Part shown: positions 36,393 to 45,857 of the stretch, one piece after another
How positions within the stretch are numbered: the stretch's first letter is position 1
Layout: every line of letters begins with the position of its first letter
Source of the DNA: Moritella sp. 5
GTDB taxonomy: Bacteria > Pseudomonadota > Gammaproteobacteria > Enterobacterales > Moritellaceae
Assembly: GCF_018219455.1 (NCBI RefSeq)
Contig: NZ_CP056122.1
Coordinates: 3,750,065 to 3,814,064 of the forward strand
Length of the DNA stretch: 64,000 nucleotides
Direction: 5' to 3'
Translations under genes and position numbers: made by a program
Notes under the pieces: model-generated
Told to the model about the DNA's origin: nothing
Database searches by the model: none
The model's input: the letters and a program-made list of their open reading frames with translations, nothing else

Positions 36393-38825
36393 TTAAAATA
36401 ATCCCATTTGTTGATCGGTTATCAAATCAAAACTCAAGCCAATAAAAGGCAAGATACCATCAGCAATGGGTTTAATTTGTTTTTCAATGTAATGCTCAAA
36501 ATCGAGTACCGAATGTTGATGCTCGACAGCTTCAGGGCCACTCAGGGTTAACACATAACTGATCCACGCTTTATGCTGATAACGTAACGGTTGCCCTAAT
36601 TGACGATTCTTCTCATCAGCAGCACGCGCCGCTTTTACATGTGGCGGCACGTTCTTCACATAAGCAGACAACTCTTGGCGTAAACGCTTACGATAAACCA
36701 ACTTATCGTTAAACTCACCAGCTAAGGTCCTTTCTACAATTTCCAGCACATAATCTTCGACTGCTAAGCCATGAAATACCCGATGATATAACTCCATTTG
36801 GAACATTTTGGCTAAATCAGTCCAATCGGTACGTACGGTTTCCAGCCCTTTAAAAATCAGTTTTTCACCGTCTTTGGTATTCACTAATCCGGCATAGCGC
36901 TTTTTACTGCCTTTATCCAAGCCACGGATAGTCGGCATTAAAAACTTGTGATAATGCACTTCGTATTCAATATCTAAGAAACAGTTAATATCGTAATCTT
37001 CGCGTAAGTGTCGCTGCCATTGCTGATTAATATAGTCGGTCAACTCTGCGCCCATACGATCGGCCTGTTCACTACGATCACCCTCGGTAAACTTGGCGGC
37101 ATCGAGTAATACAAAGGTGGAATCGGTATCGCCGTAAATCACCTTATATCCCTGCTCTTCAATCCATTTTGCGGTAGTCTGCATGATTTCTTGCCCACGC
37201 ATGGTGATCGACGAGGCTAAACGGGTATCATAAAAACGACAACCTCCCGACCCTAACACCCCATAAAACGAATTCATTAAGATTTTAATGGCCTGTGAAC
37301 GGGCAGCATCTTTATCGAGTTTGGCTTGATCACGCTGCGACCACAGTTCGGTAATAATATCGGGAAGGTAATGCTTTTCACGATCAAACAAACCACCACG
37401 GAAACCCGGAATCGCCTCAGTTGGGTTTTGAACCCCTTCTAGCAACCCTACCGGATCAATTTTAAAGGTGCGAATAATTGACGGATACAGACTTTTAAAA
37501 TCCAGTACGATGACATGATCATACAAGCCAGGAAATGAATCCATCACATAACCGCCAGGACTTGCCATTACCCCACTCTCACGCAGATTTGGCGCGATAT
37601 AACCCGCGCGATGTAACTTAGGCAGGTACACATTGGTAAACGCCAGTACCGAACCACCGTTACGATCTAGCTCTAAACCAGTTAACTGCGAGCGTAGTAA
37701 TAAAAAATCTAACAAACGGGTTTTAACAAAAATATCCCACACTAAGACGCAATCTTGCAGATTATATTTCGCTAATTTGACCTTATTGAAATGAAAGTCG
37801 TGATTGATCTGTTCCATGCGATTATCGACATCATCAGTATCTTTACCAACACCGAGAATCTCTTGTGCCACGTTTTCTAAACTAAAACTTGGGAAGCTAT
37901 AGGTTGCAGTTTTTAGACTATCAATACCATCAACCACCACCCGACCATGTAAGGTTAAAAATCCTTGCTGTTGTGGTGTACGGCCATCTCGCCAATGCAG
38001 GTTTTGCCCACCTCGACCCAATGCTAATTTAAGATTATGGAATGTGGCACGTTGGGCTAATAAACGGAAATCAAAGTTAATCACGTTCCAACCAATAAAG
38101 ATGTCGGGATCGTAACTGATCACAAAGGCTTGCAGCGCCAGTAATAAACTTTTCTCGTCGGCAACCCAATGGATTAACGGCTCGCTTTCAGGAGTTTGTG
38201 CTAAATCGCGCTCAGGCTGTTCACCTATCATGTATACCCGTTTAAAGGGCTGACCGTCTGGGCAATACGCAGGGCTTAGGGAATACAAACCGATAGAGTA
38301 AAGCTCTCCGTGTTCTGAACATTCGATATCCAGTGAGATCTGTTTTATTTTATCGACTAAGTTATCTGGCAGTTCCGCTGGTTTAAGCTGCGCTTGTTGA
38401 AATTCAACATAACCTTTGCGTTGTACAGGCGTGCCCATGAACTCGACTGCGCCTTTGATAAAACGCTCCATTAAGTAACGCTCAGGCGGGCGAATATCGG
38501 CTTCTAATACAGTGACCAGCTTACGTCTTAATAACTCTTGTGCGCGATGGTAATCATGGGAAGTCCGGAAATAAAACGCACTCATAAGTTCTAAATCAAA
38601 ACTGCGCATTTTCAGATTTTTATAAGTAAAACGTGGATTCAATTCACTTAAACAAGCCAATGCAGTCGTGAGTTGATCTTGAGGAATGAACATCACCAGC
38701 GGCTGGGTTGCCGGGATCAGTTTAACCGCACCCATTTCAGATGCTAACCAGTAACTTAATTCATTGTTACCATTACGATCACGGCTATGGCGCGATAATA
38801 AAAAACCCAGATATGTAGCAGACAA
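36393..38825 (-). CDS. polB: DNA polymerase II (family B), TTG start
   Basis: Damage-inducible family B polymerase with proofreading. The 3'-5' exonuclease shows SLDIECSEHGELY and NVINFDFRLL. Polymerase motifs are DFKSLYPSI (A), KILMNSFYGVLGS (B), and YGDTDSTFV (C), then KKRYAGLVNT, all intact. 810 residues versus 783 in E. coli. No ATG fits the N-terminus: the frame begins with TTG (38825), giving MSATYLGFLLSRHSRDRNG, which aligns with the E. coli MAQAGFILTRHWRD. The rare start codon and lack of a good ribosome site suggest low basal translation. Confidence 0.93.
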   Translation of the reverse strand: MSATYLGFLLSRHSRDRNGNNELSYWLASEMGAVKLIPATQPLVMFIPQDQLTTALACLSELNPRFTYKNLKMRSFDLELMSAFYFRTSHDYHRAQELLRRKLVTVLEADIRPPERYLMERFIKGAVEFMGTPVQRKGYVEFQQAQLKPAELPDNLVDKIKQISLDIECSEHGELYSIGLYSLSPAYCPDGQPFKRVYMIGEQPERDLAQTPESEPLIHWVADEKSLLLALQAFVISYDPDIFIGWNVINFDFRLLAQRATFHNLKLALGRGGQNLHWRDGRTPQQQGFLTLHGRVVVDGIDSLKTATYSFPSFSLENVAQEILGVGKDTDDVDNRMEQINHDFHFNKVKLAKYNLQDCVLVWDIFVKTRLLDFLLLRSQLTGLELDRNGGSVLAFTNVYLPKLHRAGYIAPNLRESGVMASPGGYVMDSFPGLYDHVIVLDFKSLYPSIIRTFKIDPVGLLEGVQNPTEAIPGFRGGLFDREKHYLPDIITELWSQRDQAKLDKDAARSQAIKILMNSFYGVLGSGGCRFYDTRLASSITMRGQEIMQTTAKWIEEQGYKVIYGDTDSTFVLLDAAKFTEGDRSEQADRMGAELTDYINQQWQRHLREDYDINCFLDIEYEVHYHKFLMPTIRGLDKGSKKRYAGLVNTKDGEKLIFKGLETVRTDWTDLAKMFQMELYHRVFHGLAVEDYVLEIVERTLAGEFNDKLVYRKRLRQELSAYVKNVPPHVKAARAADEKNRQLGQPLRYQHKAWISYVLTLSGPEAVEHQHSVLDFEHYIEKQIKPIADGILPFIGLSFDLITDQQMGLF

Positions 38826-38997
38826 AATTAACCAGAAAAAGTAGTTTAAGACTGGTTAAGTGTACAGCATTTTTAGAGGTGTGAAAATATTTACGCAAAG
38901 ACGTAATCGGATACCATCAATTGTTAGTTATATGTTATAAAGCTTATAGGAATTACTAATTAACAATTTTAGATTAAATAGAAAAGAGAACACGCTT

Positions 38998-41142
38998 GTG
39001 ACCACGACCCTGAAACCTTTCATATTGCTACTTGTCAGTGGCTTTTTGCTCATGCTTGGCTATGGCTTAAGTAATATTCTATTGCCTGTACGCATGCAAA
39101 ATGACGGTATCAGCGTCGATAACATAGGTATCATCTTATCTATGCTGTCAGTGGGCTTCTTACTGGGTGCACTCTATAGTCGAACACTATTACAGCGGGT
39201 TGGCCACATTCGTATATTTGCCATGTGCGGTAGCTTAACCTCGGTGGCAATCTTACTTTCAGGCCTGTATCCAGAGCCGTTAATGTTAGCCGCAATGCGT
39301 ATGCTCACTGGATTTTGTATGGCCTGTGCCAATGCCACACTCGATAGCTGGTTAAGCCATAGCGCTACAGAAGAAAGCCGTGGACGAATATTATCGATTA
39401 ACCAGATGGTGATCATGTCTGCGCTGTTCTCTGGTCAATTTTTGTTGAACGTGGCACCGATTAGCGATGTCACCTTGTTTGTTATATCCGGTATTCTATT
39501 TAGTCTTTCTATAACCCCCATGGTGATAAGTAAACATCAAGGGCCGCAGATTGAAGACAGTCAGTCCATGTCCTTAATGACCATTATGAAGCTGTCACCG
39601 CTCGGTGTTATCTGCTGTTTTTATGGCGGTTTTCTTTATGCCGGCTTAGTCAACATGCTGCCTATTTTTGCCAATGATCATGGTATTCAAGGTTTCAGTT
39701 TATCCATATTCATGGGGGCATCTATCTTTGGTGCCATCATTTTCCAATATCCGATCGCCTATTTATCCGACCGTTTTGACCGTCGTAAAACCATGATCGG
39801 TATGGTATTAACCATTGCAGCATTGTCTTTATTAGTGCCGCAACTGATTAGCTCATCACAATTTAATCTCACCTTGTTAACGATTGCGATCGTGATGGGG
39901 CTAACCGCTTGCCTCTACCCAATGAGCATGTCAGAAACCTTCGATAAAGTATTAAGAGAACAAATCCTAGCAGCAATGGGATCCTTACTACTCATTTACG
40001 CACTGGGTAGTATTCTGGGTCCCAATCTCGCGTCGATCGCCATGAACATGTTTGGCAGTGCTGCATTATTTTCATTTACGAGCATGACGGCCATGACATT
40101 ACTGGCTTTGATCATTGGTAATATGGTCAATCAGACCGCATTACCACGCGATGAACAAGAAAACTTCATCATGCAAACCCCCTCAGGTGTGGCATCAGAA
40201 CTGGATCCACGAACCCAGTATGCACAACCTTCTTTTGAACCAACGTCAGAAGTTGAAGTGGCGATTAGTTTAGCCGCTAACAATCCAGCCGCCGCCGTGA
40301 ACATGGCAAAAACTTTAGCTATGCGCGACCCAAATGATGCCTCGAACTTAGCCGCAGCACTAAGTACCATTGACGAAATTGATATTAGCCGTCTGTATCG
40401 CGCCATCACAGCAGCCGCACCAGAGATGAGTCTTCATATCGCAGAAGCACTCACTAACGCCTCACCAGAACAAGCTGAAGAATTAGTCGACTGGATCACC
40501 ACCGAACGTCCAGATCAATTTACCAATATTATTGTTGCCATCGCCAACTCAATGCCAGACAACGGTATTGATGTAATGGAAGTTGCGGCTGAAAATATGG
40601 TTGAAGATCACCAAGAAGAGCTGTTAGAAATGACAGATCAATACATGACCAGTCTATCTAATTCGTTAGATGAAATGCGTCCTGTCGATCGTGCTGCTGC
40701 CGCGTCTGAACAGACCGCAACTGAGTTGTATAGCCGTTTAACAGACGTATCACCTGAACAGTCTGCCGAGTTAGCCTTAGCAGTATCAGAAGCGCTACCA
40801 GAATCATCGAACGTGGTCGCCGAAGCGTACGTCGCTAACCTCATTGAAGCAGAGCAAGCTGCACCGGGTGATACCACAGCTAATATCGAAACTGCGGTCA
40901 ATGAATACGTCACTCAAATTGCAGAAACCATCCCTGAATATGCCGTTGATATCGCCAGTACTATGGTTGATTCAGTTCCTGATATCGCTTCTGATATGGT
41001 CGAGATCTTACAATGCTCTGACGTATTCGATGACAGTGAATTGAGTGTGTCGATCAAAGATAAACCCGAGCATGATGCGCTAGAAGAACAATTACAATAT
41101 GCAGTACAAACGCAAGCGGATGAGATTGATAAGAATAGTTAA
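38998..41142 (+). CDS. MFS transporter with ~300-residue acidic C-terminal extension
   Basis: The first ~390 residues are a normal 12-helix MFS carrier (SVGFLLGALYSRTLLQRVGH motif A; RMLTGFCMACANATLDSWLS; YLSDRFDRRKTMIG), akin to YcaD-like drug/metabolite permeases. From about residue 390 the protein continues, almost without basic residues, as a soluble helical domain made of loosely repeated units with the patterns ISLAANNPAAAVNMA, ITAAAPEMSLHIAEAL, VAIANSMPDNGIDVM, LALAVSEALPESSNVVAEAY, IAETIPEYAVDIAST. Starts with GTG at 38998. The tail is cytoplasmic by topology. Its job is unknown; it may bind a partner or sense load. Ends at a terminator shared with nhaD. Confidence 0.82.
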   Translation: MTTTLKPFILLLVSGFLLMLGYGLSNILLPVRMQNDGISVDNIGIILSMLSVGFLLGALYSRTLLQRVGHIRIFAMCGSLTSVAILLSGLYPEPLMLAAMRMLTGFCMACANATLDSWLSHSATEESRGRILSINQMVIMSALFSGQFLLNVAPISDVTLFVISGILFSLSITPMVISKHQGPQIEDSQSMSLMTIMKLSPLGVICCFYGGFLYAGLVNMLPIFANDHGIQGFSLSIFMGASIFGAIIFQYPIAYLSDRFDRRKTMIGMVLTIAALSLLVPQLISSSQFNLTLLTIAIVMGLTACLYPMSMSETFDKVLREQILAAMGSLLLIYALGSILGPNLASIAMNMFGSAALFSFTSMTAMTLLALIIGNMVNQTALPRDEQENFIMQTPSGVASELDPRTQYAQPSFEPTSEVEVAISLAANNPAAAVNMAKTLAMRDPNDASNLAAALSTIDEIDISRLYRAITAAAPEMSLHIAEALTNASPEQAEELVDWITTERPDQFTNIIVAIANSMPDNGIDVMEVAAENMVEDHQEELLEMTDQYMTSLSNSLDEMRPVDRAAAASEQTATELYSRLTDVSPEQSAELALAVSEALPESSNVVAEAYVANLIEAEQAAPGDTTANIETAVNEYVTQIAETIPEYAVDIASTMVDSVPDIASDMVEILQCSDVFDDSELSVSIKDKPEHDALEEQLQYAVQTQADEIDKNS

Positions 41143-41172
41143 ATCTTGTATTAAAGATTAACTGAATTGAAA

Positions 41173-41207
41173 AGCACTAACCAAACACAGTGTATTTGGT
41201 TAGTGCT
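41173..41207. terminator. Bidirectional terminator between the MFS gene and nhaD
   Basis: AGCACTAACCAAA and its exact reverse complement form a 13-bp stem around a nine-base loop. T-rich sequence follows on the plus strand (AACTTTAATTTTT), and it lies 19 bases after the end of nhaD. Confidence 0.85.
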
Positions 41208-41225
41208 AACTTTAATTTTTATAAA

Positions 41226-42665
41226 TTAAAACAGCGCGTCATTCAGCCATAAATGGCAAAGAATCGAAGCTATATAACCCAGAGCAATGACTGGTGCCCA
41301 GCGTAAGTGACCCGCAAAAGTATACAGTCCACGTGCTTGACCCATCAGCGCTACACCAGCAGCCGAACCAATAGACAGTAAACTACCGCCCACGCCCGCT
41401 GTTAAGGTCACTAATAACCATTGACCCAAAGACATATCTGGTTCCATGCTTAGTACCGCAAACATCACCGGAATATTGTCAACAATCGCAGACAAAATAC
41501 CGACTGCCACGTTAGCAACTGTGGTATCCCACGTGCCGTACATAATGCCAGAAGCCAGGCTGAGGTAACCCATAAATCCTAAACCACCTACACACATGAT
41601 CACGCCGTAGAAGAATAACAAGGTATCCCATTCCGCTTTCGCGACTTTGTTAAATACATCAAATGGCACCACACCACCAAGCTGTTCTAAGGCTTTTTCG
41701 TCGTTAGCAAGTTCTGCTTTTGCACGTTTACGCTCTAACGAGATTGGCAGCGTTTTACGCAGGAAGTAACCAAAGAATTGCAGATAACCCAGGCCAGTCA
41801 TCATGCCTAATACTGGTGGCATGTGTAACACGCTGTGTGCAGCAACAGCTGATGTAACTGTCAGTAGGAATAACAAGACAATACGCTTCGCACCACGTTT
41901 GGTATATACGATTTCTTGTACACCAGATAACTTGGCATTTTTAGGAATAAAGAACGTCATGATCGTAGCTGGTACGATGAAATTAACCACAGATGGTAAG
42001 AATAACGCAGCGAATTCATTAAATTCGACCATACCCTTTTGCCATACCATTAGGGTTGTAATATCACCAAATGGACTGAACGCACCACCCGCATTTGCGG
42101 CAACAACGATATTAATACAAGCAAGGTTAATAAACTTCTTATCTTCCCCTGCAACTTTCATTACTACCGCACACATAAGCAGTGCTGTGGTTAAGTTATC
42201 GGCAATCGGAGAAATAAAGAATGCGAGAATACCCGTTAACCAAAATAAGCCCCTCAGATCGAGACCTTTACCTAACATCCAACTGCGCAGTGCATCAAAT
42301 AACTGACGCTCTTCCATCGCATTGATGTAAGTCATCGCTACCAGTAAGAACAGTAATAGTTCAGCATACTCTAACAGATTATGCCTAAATGCAGCCTCAG
42401 CTACATCTGACATGCCTAAGCTAGCATAGTGCCAACCAATGAGAGCCCAAATAATACCCGCAGCCACCAAGACAGGTTTTGATTTTCGTAAATGTAAATG
42501 CTCTTCCGCCATTACCAGCAAGTATGCGCAGGTAAAGATAATTACAGCAAAATAGCCTATTCTGGACGCAGTAAGATCAACAATGTCTCCACCGCCACCT
42601 GATGCAAACGCAAACGTTGCAGGTGCTAATCCAAACAAGATAATTAAAATAAGCTTCATTGCCAT
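41226..42665 (-). CDS. nhaD: Na+/H+ antiporter NhaD
   Basis: Sodium-proton antiporter of the ion-transporter (ArsB/NhaD) superfamily, common in marine and halophilic bacteria. The protein begins with a signal-like segment (MAMKLILIILFGLAPATFAF). Hallmarks include FFISPIADNLTTALLMCAVV, ANAGGAFSPFGDITTLMVW, and a mirrored VGILSAIVDNIPVMFAVLSM with LTAGVGGSLLSIGSAAGVAL. About 480 residues. I chose the ATG at 42665, with GGAAGG nine bases upstream; the open frame to 42785 adds unconvincing sequence. Divergent from the mechanosensitive channel gene, hinting at joint handling of salt or osmotic stress. Confidence 0.93.
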   Translation of the reverse strand: MAMKLILIILFGLAPATFAFASGGGGDIVDLTASRIGYFAVIIFTCAYLLVMAEEHLHLRKSKPVLVAAGIIWALIGWHYASLGMSDVAEAAFRHNLLEYAELLLFLLVAMTYINAMEERQLFDALRSWMLGKGLDLRGLFWLTGILAFFISPIADNLTTALLMCAVVMKVAGEDKKFINLACINIVVAANAGGAFSPFGDITTLMVWQKGMVEFNEFAALFLPSVVNFIVPATIMTFFIPKNAKLSGVQEIVYTKRGAKRIVLLFLLTVTSAVAAHSVLHMPPVLGMMTGLGYLQFFGYFLRKTLPISLERKRAKAELANDEKALEQLGGVVPFDVFNKVAKAEWDTLLFFYGVIMCVGGLGFMGYLSLASGIMYGTWDTTVANVAVGILSAIVDNIPVMFAVLSMEPDMSLGQWLLVTLTAGVGGSLLSIGSAAGVALMGQARGLYTFAGHLRWAPVIALGYIASILCHLWLNDALF

Positions 42666-42821
42666 GTTGTGTGCCTTCCCTCTCAAAATGATAAAAACTT
42701 GTGTAATGTATGTTATAAAACTGTTTTTAGCTATTGGCAATATCACTTTTAGCGAACTAATTGTGATTTTTATGTTCTTCATCAAATGAACAAATGCAGG
42801 ATAGAAGAGGAATTTGATAAT

Positions 42822-42838
42822 AATGATTGCTAATCATT
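42822..42838. promoter_or_regulatory. Perfect 7-3-7 palindrome with Fur-like arms
   Basis: AATGATT GCT AATCATT lies between divergent nhaD and the MscS-family gene. The arms resemble those of Fur boxes (AATGAT...ATCATT), and the local sequence extends to GATAATAATGATT. The spacing is not the classical one, so this may be a different regulator. Confidence 0.4.
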
Positions 42839-42881
42839 AAGCATAATGAATATCATACCGTTTTATTACCGTAGTAGGATA

Positions 42882-44174
42882 ATGACATTGGATAAAGAAC
42901 TAAGGTTAATGATTTCACAATGGCTCTCAGAGAGCGACACGTTAAATAACACAGGGGCAAATACTTACAACCTAATACTACTCGTATTATGTTTGAGTCT
43001 AGCGGCGATATCTTATGTAATAGTGAAACGTGTCGTGATTAAAGCAATGAAGGTCATATCAGCTCGATCCAAAGCGACTTGGGATGATAAATTTGTTGCA
43101 CATGGTGTCTTAGAGAAGTTCGCATTATTAGTGCCACTACTGGTTATTGAGCTACTACTACCTCTGTTCTCTGTATGGTCTCCGTTTGTTTCCGATATTC
43201 TTGGTCGCCTTCTTACTGCTTTGTTAGTGATTTTATTTATACGCGCGATTTATGCTGTATTGAATGCTATTGCACAGATAGCCGATGAGCACAAAGCAAC
43301 ACAACGCTTACCCATCACTAGTTTTATTCAATTAATTAAACTGTTTTTATTTTTTATAACAGCCATTATTACTGTCTCGATTTTATCCAACCAAACACCA
43401 ATTTATTTCTTAAGCGGCCTGGGTGTAGCGACTGGTTTCATCATGCTGATATTCAAAGATACCATTTTAGGTTTTGTCGCCGGTATTCAGTTAGCCACGA
43501 ACCAAATGGTCACTAAGGGCGATTGGATCCAAATGGATAAATACGGTGCAGACGGTACGGTTGAAGAAGTATCGTTAACCACAGTTAAAGTACGTAACTT
43601 TGATAAAACAATTACCATGCTACCAGCTTATGCTTTGGTGTCTGACGCGTTTAAAAACTGGCGCGGTATGAGTGAATCAGGCGGCCGCCGTATCAAGCGT
43701 AGTCTCTTTATTGATATTCAAAGCATCAATTTTTTAACCAAAGATGAGTTACAACGTCTTAGCAAGATTCATTTATTAAAAAACTACCTTGCGGATAAAA
43801 GCTTTGATATCAATACTTTTAATCTCGACTTCAATGAAGACGAGAAAGCGGTGAACGGCCGTGGTTTGACCAATATAGGAACATTCCGCGCATACTTGTT
43901 AGCTTACTTACAACAGCACCCGAAAGTACGTAAAGACATGACATTATTGGTAAGACAATTAGCACCAACGACACAAGGCATGCCAATCGAGATCTATATT
44001 TTTACCGATGAAACACGTTGGGCTTTTTATGAAAACATACAAGCAGATATCTTTGATCATATCTTCTCGGTATTACCTGCATTTGGCCTACACGCTTTTC
44101 AGCAACCCAGTGGCAATGATATACAGGCACTAATGGTTGCTCCTAAAAATAATACCACTAACCCTCCGCTATAA
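42882..44174 (+). CDS. MscS-family mechanosensitive channel (YbdG-like)
   Basis: A 430-residue inner-membrane channel of the YbdG/MscM type. Several membrane helices precede the pore-lining helix and beta domain: IYFLSGLGVATGFIMLIFKD TILGFVAGIQL, then MVTKGDWIQMDKYGADGTVEEVSLTTVKVRNFD and MLPAYALVSDAFKNWRGM. These match YbdG over E. coli MscS. It protects cells in osmotic downshock. I prefer the ATG at 42882 (MTLDKELRL) because AGGA lies close upstream, although with a short spacing; the ATG at 42846 is possible. Divergent from nhaD. Confidence 0.9.
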   Translation: MTLDKELRLMISQWLSESDTLNNTGANTYNLILLVLCLSLAAISYVIVKRVVIKAMKVISARSKATWDDKFVAHGVLEKFALLVPLLVIELLLPLFSVWSPFVSDILGRLLTALLVILFIRAIYAVLNAIAQIADEHKATQRLPITSFIQLIKLFLFFITAIITVSILSNQTPIYFLSGLGVATGFIMLIFKDTILGFVAGIQLATNQMVTKGDWIQMDKYGADGTVEEVSLTTVKVRNFDKTITMLPAYALVSDAFKNWRGMSESGGRRIKRSLFIDIQSINFLTKDELQRLSKIHLLKNYLADKSFDINTFNLDFNEDEKAVNGRGLTNIGTFRAYLLAYLQQHPKVRKDMTLLVRQLAPTTQGMPIEIYIFTDETRWAFYENIQADIFDHIFSVLPAFGLHAFQQPSGNDIQALMVAPKNNTTNPPL

Positions 44175-44226
44175 AATACGATTAGATTAGATCAGTTCAA
44201 ATACTAATATAAAGCGATTATTTAGT

Positions 44227-44262
44227 TTCCCCCAAACTATGCAGAATGGGGGAATATATTTT
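44227..44262 (+). terminator. Intrinsic terminator of the MscS-family gene
   Basis: TTCCCCCA / TGGGGGAA stem with a 12-base loop followed by TATATTTTT, 53 bases after the stop codon. It faces the convergent aerolysin gene. Confidence 0.8.
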
Positions 44263-44286
44263 TAATTTATGCCCTTATAAGCTGAT

Positions 44287-45744
44287 TTACGGCGACTGCA
44301 CGACCGGAGTAATACTTAGTTCAACACTTTCAAAGCCGAGCAATTCCATTTCATCCGCATTGAAGTTTATGTCTTTAAGCGCTACACCATGGTCTGCATC
44401 TCTAGAGCTGTTAAGTTGATTAACTTTAGGGTAACCAATCTCGATATCGCCAGCGAATTGATTTTCCGCATAAAAATGACCAGAGACTGCAGATTGAACA
44501 GGTCTGAGAACTCTCGCCAACGTTCTTTGCATAGCCGATAAGCCATATTCATTGATAGTCCAAGACCAATCCCACCAGCGTATTTCTCCCGGGATATAAC
44601 GTTTATCCCACTGGTAGCTAATACTATTGGACTCTCCAGCCCAACGCCCTATGGTAAAAGTATGAACCATAGTCGGACGATCTTCAGGATGAGTATGCCA
44701 AGCATTCCCTCCCCAACGTAAGAAACCATTTAAGGTCAGGTCATAACTTATATCGGCTTTAAACTCATAGGGATAAGAAATACTCGATTTATAGATAGCG
44801 ATCCTAACAGGCATTGTTGAATTAGCTGGTATCACAGGCCTTGCTGCAAGCGAGACACGATGACTCTCTGAGGCACCGTTTTGAGATGACCAAGACTGAT
44901 TTGCGGCTATTTCAATAGAGACATCCGTCTCGCCCACTAGGGGCCACTTAAATGTATTTTTGGTGGCTACCTTTTCACTAAATCCATAGGTATCAGTTTT
45001 AGACCAGCTACTACTAGTATCATAGCTTAATTGCACAATCACTTGCTGAGGTACGTCGCTATTGTTTACTGCATTAGCGGTAACTGTTTTGATCAATTGT
45101 TTACCTGATTCTGTAACGTCTCCGTGAGAAAAACCAGCCTCATCCAGCGTATAAGCAAAATTATCGACCTTGATGGATGTCTTTTCACCGCATCTGTAGC
45201 CACCACAGGAACCTTGATTATTACCTTGAATACGCCAACTATCCCCTTCCCTGTGAACGTCCATATCTTCACCGACATAACCACTACCATTACCAGCAAC
45301 CCACGCATAACCAAGGTCATGAGCTAAGTAGCTAACAGGCTGAATAAAATTATAATCATCATTAACGAATCGCCATTGTATCTCCACTTCATCACCAGCG
45401 GGAATAGATAATGTGGATAATACCGGAATAGGAGCTACACCATCCTTAGGATAGCACCATGTAGTATTAGCAGAGCCTTGCTTAATCTCACCATAATATC
45501 CAGCTCCCATAATCACCCAATTATTAGCGAGACCAGATATTTGCCAATGTCCCATCTTGGATACAATAGCAGGCTTGATCCTCAAGGCTTCATCACGAGT
45601 CACCGCACGATAACTTTCTCCACATATCTCTGGCCCAAGATCAAATAATTTCAATTGATCCGGATAAATAGGGTCTGACGAATTAGCAGAAACTGACCCA
45701 CTACTTACTATTGCAGCTAGAGCAATCATGTTTTTGTATTTCAT
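44287..45744 (-). CDS. Proaerolysin homologue (pore-forming cytolysin)
   Basis: A 485-residue secreted beta-pore-forming toxin closely related to Aeromonas proaerolysin along its whole length. Signal peptide (MKYKNMIALAAIVSSGSVSA), then the lectin-like domain 1 (YPDQLKLFDLGPEICGESY; GHWQISGLANNWVIMGAGY), the receptor-binding region (YLAHDLGYAWVAGNGSGYV, GNNQGSCGGYRCGEKTSIKV), the membrane-inserting stem (SEKVATKNTFKWPLVGETDV), and domains 3-4 (GFLRWGGNAWHTHPEDRPT; YQWDKRYIPGEIRWWDWSW). The four cysteines of the two aerolysin disulfides are conserved. The activation loop differs: in place of aerolysin's KVRRAR there is PKVNQLNSSRDADHG, so processing must occur at another residue. ATG at 45744 with GGAG at six bases. 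Confidence 0.93.
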   Translation of the reverse strand: MKYKNMIALAAIVSSGSVSANSSDPIYPDQLKLFDLGPEICGESYRAVTRDEALRIKPAIVSKMGHWQISGLANNWVIMGAGYYGEIKQGSANTTWCYPKDGVAPIPVLSTLSIPAGDEVEIQWRFVNDDYNFIQPVSYLAHDLGYAWVAGNGSGYVGEDMDVHREGDSWRIQGNNQGSCGGYRCGEKTSIKVDNFAYTLDEAGFSHGDVTESGKQLIKTVTANAVNNSDVPQQVIVQLSYDTSSSWSKTDTYGFSEKVATKNTFKWPLVGETDVSIEIAANQSWSSQNGASESHRVSLAARPVIPANSTMPVRIAIYKSSISYPYEFKADISYDLTLNGFLRWGGNAWHTHPEDRPTMVHTFTIGRWAGESNSISYQWDKRYIPGEIRWWDWSWTINEYGLSAMQRTLARVLRPVQSAVSGHFYAENQFAGDIEIGYPKVNQLNSSRDADHGVALKDINFNADEMELLGFESVELSITPVVQSP

Positions 45745-45857
45745 TTTAAACTCCATTTTTGTCAGCAATATTAGCCGAGCAATACTTCCTAGTAGATGAG
45801 TGTTCCTATAATGCTCTCGACAACTGATTCATATTAATGCTTATATGATATTGTCAT

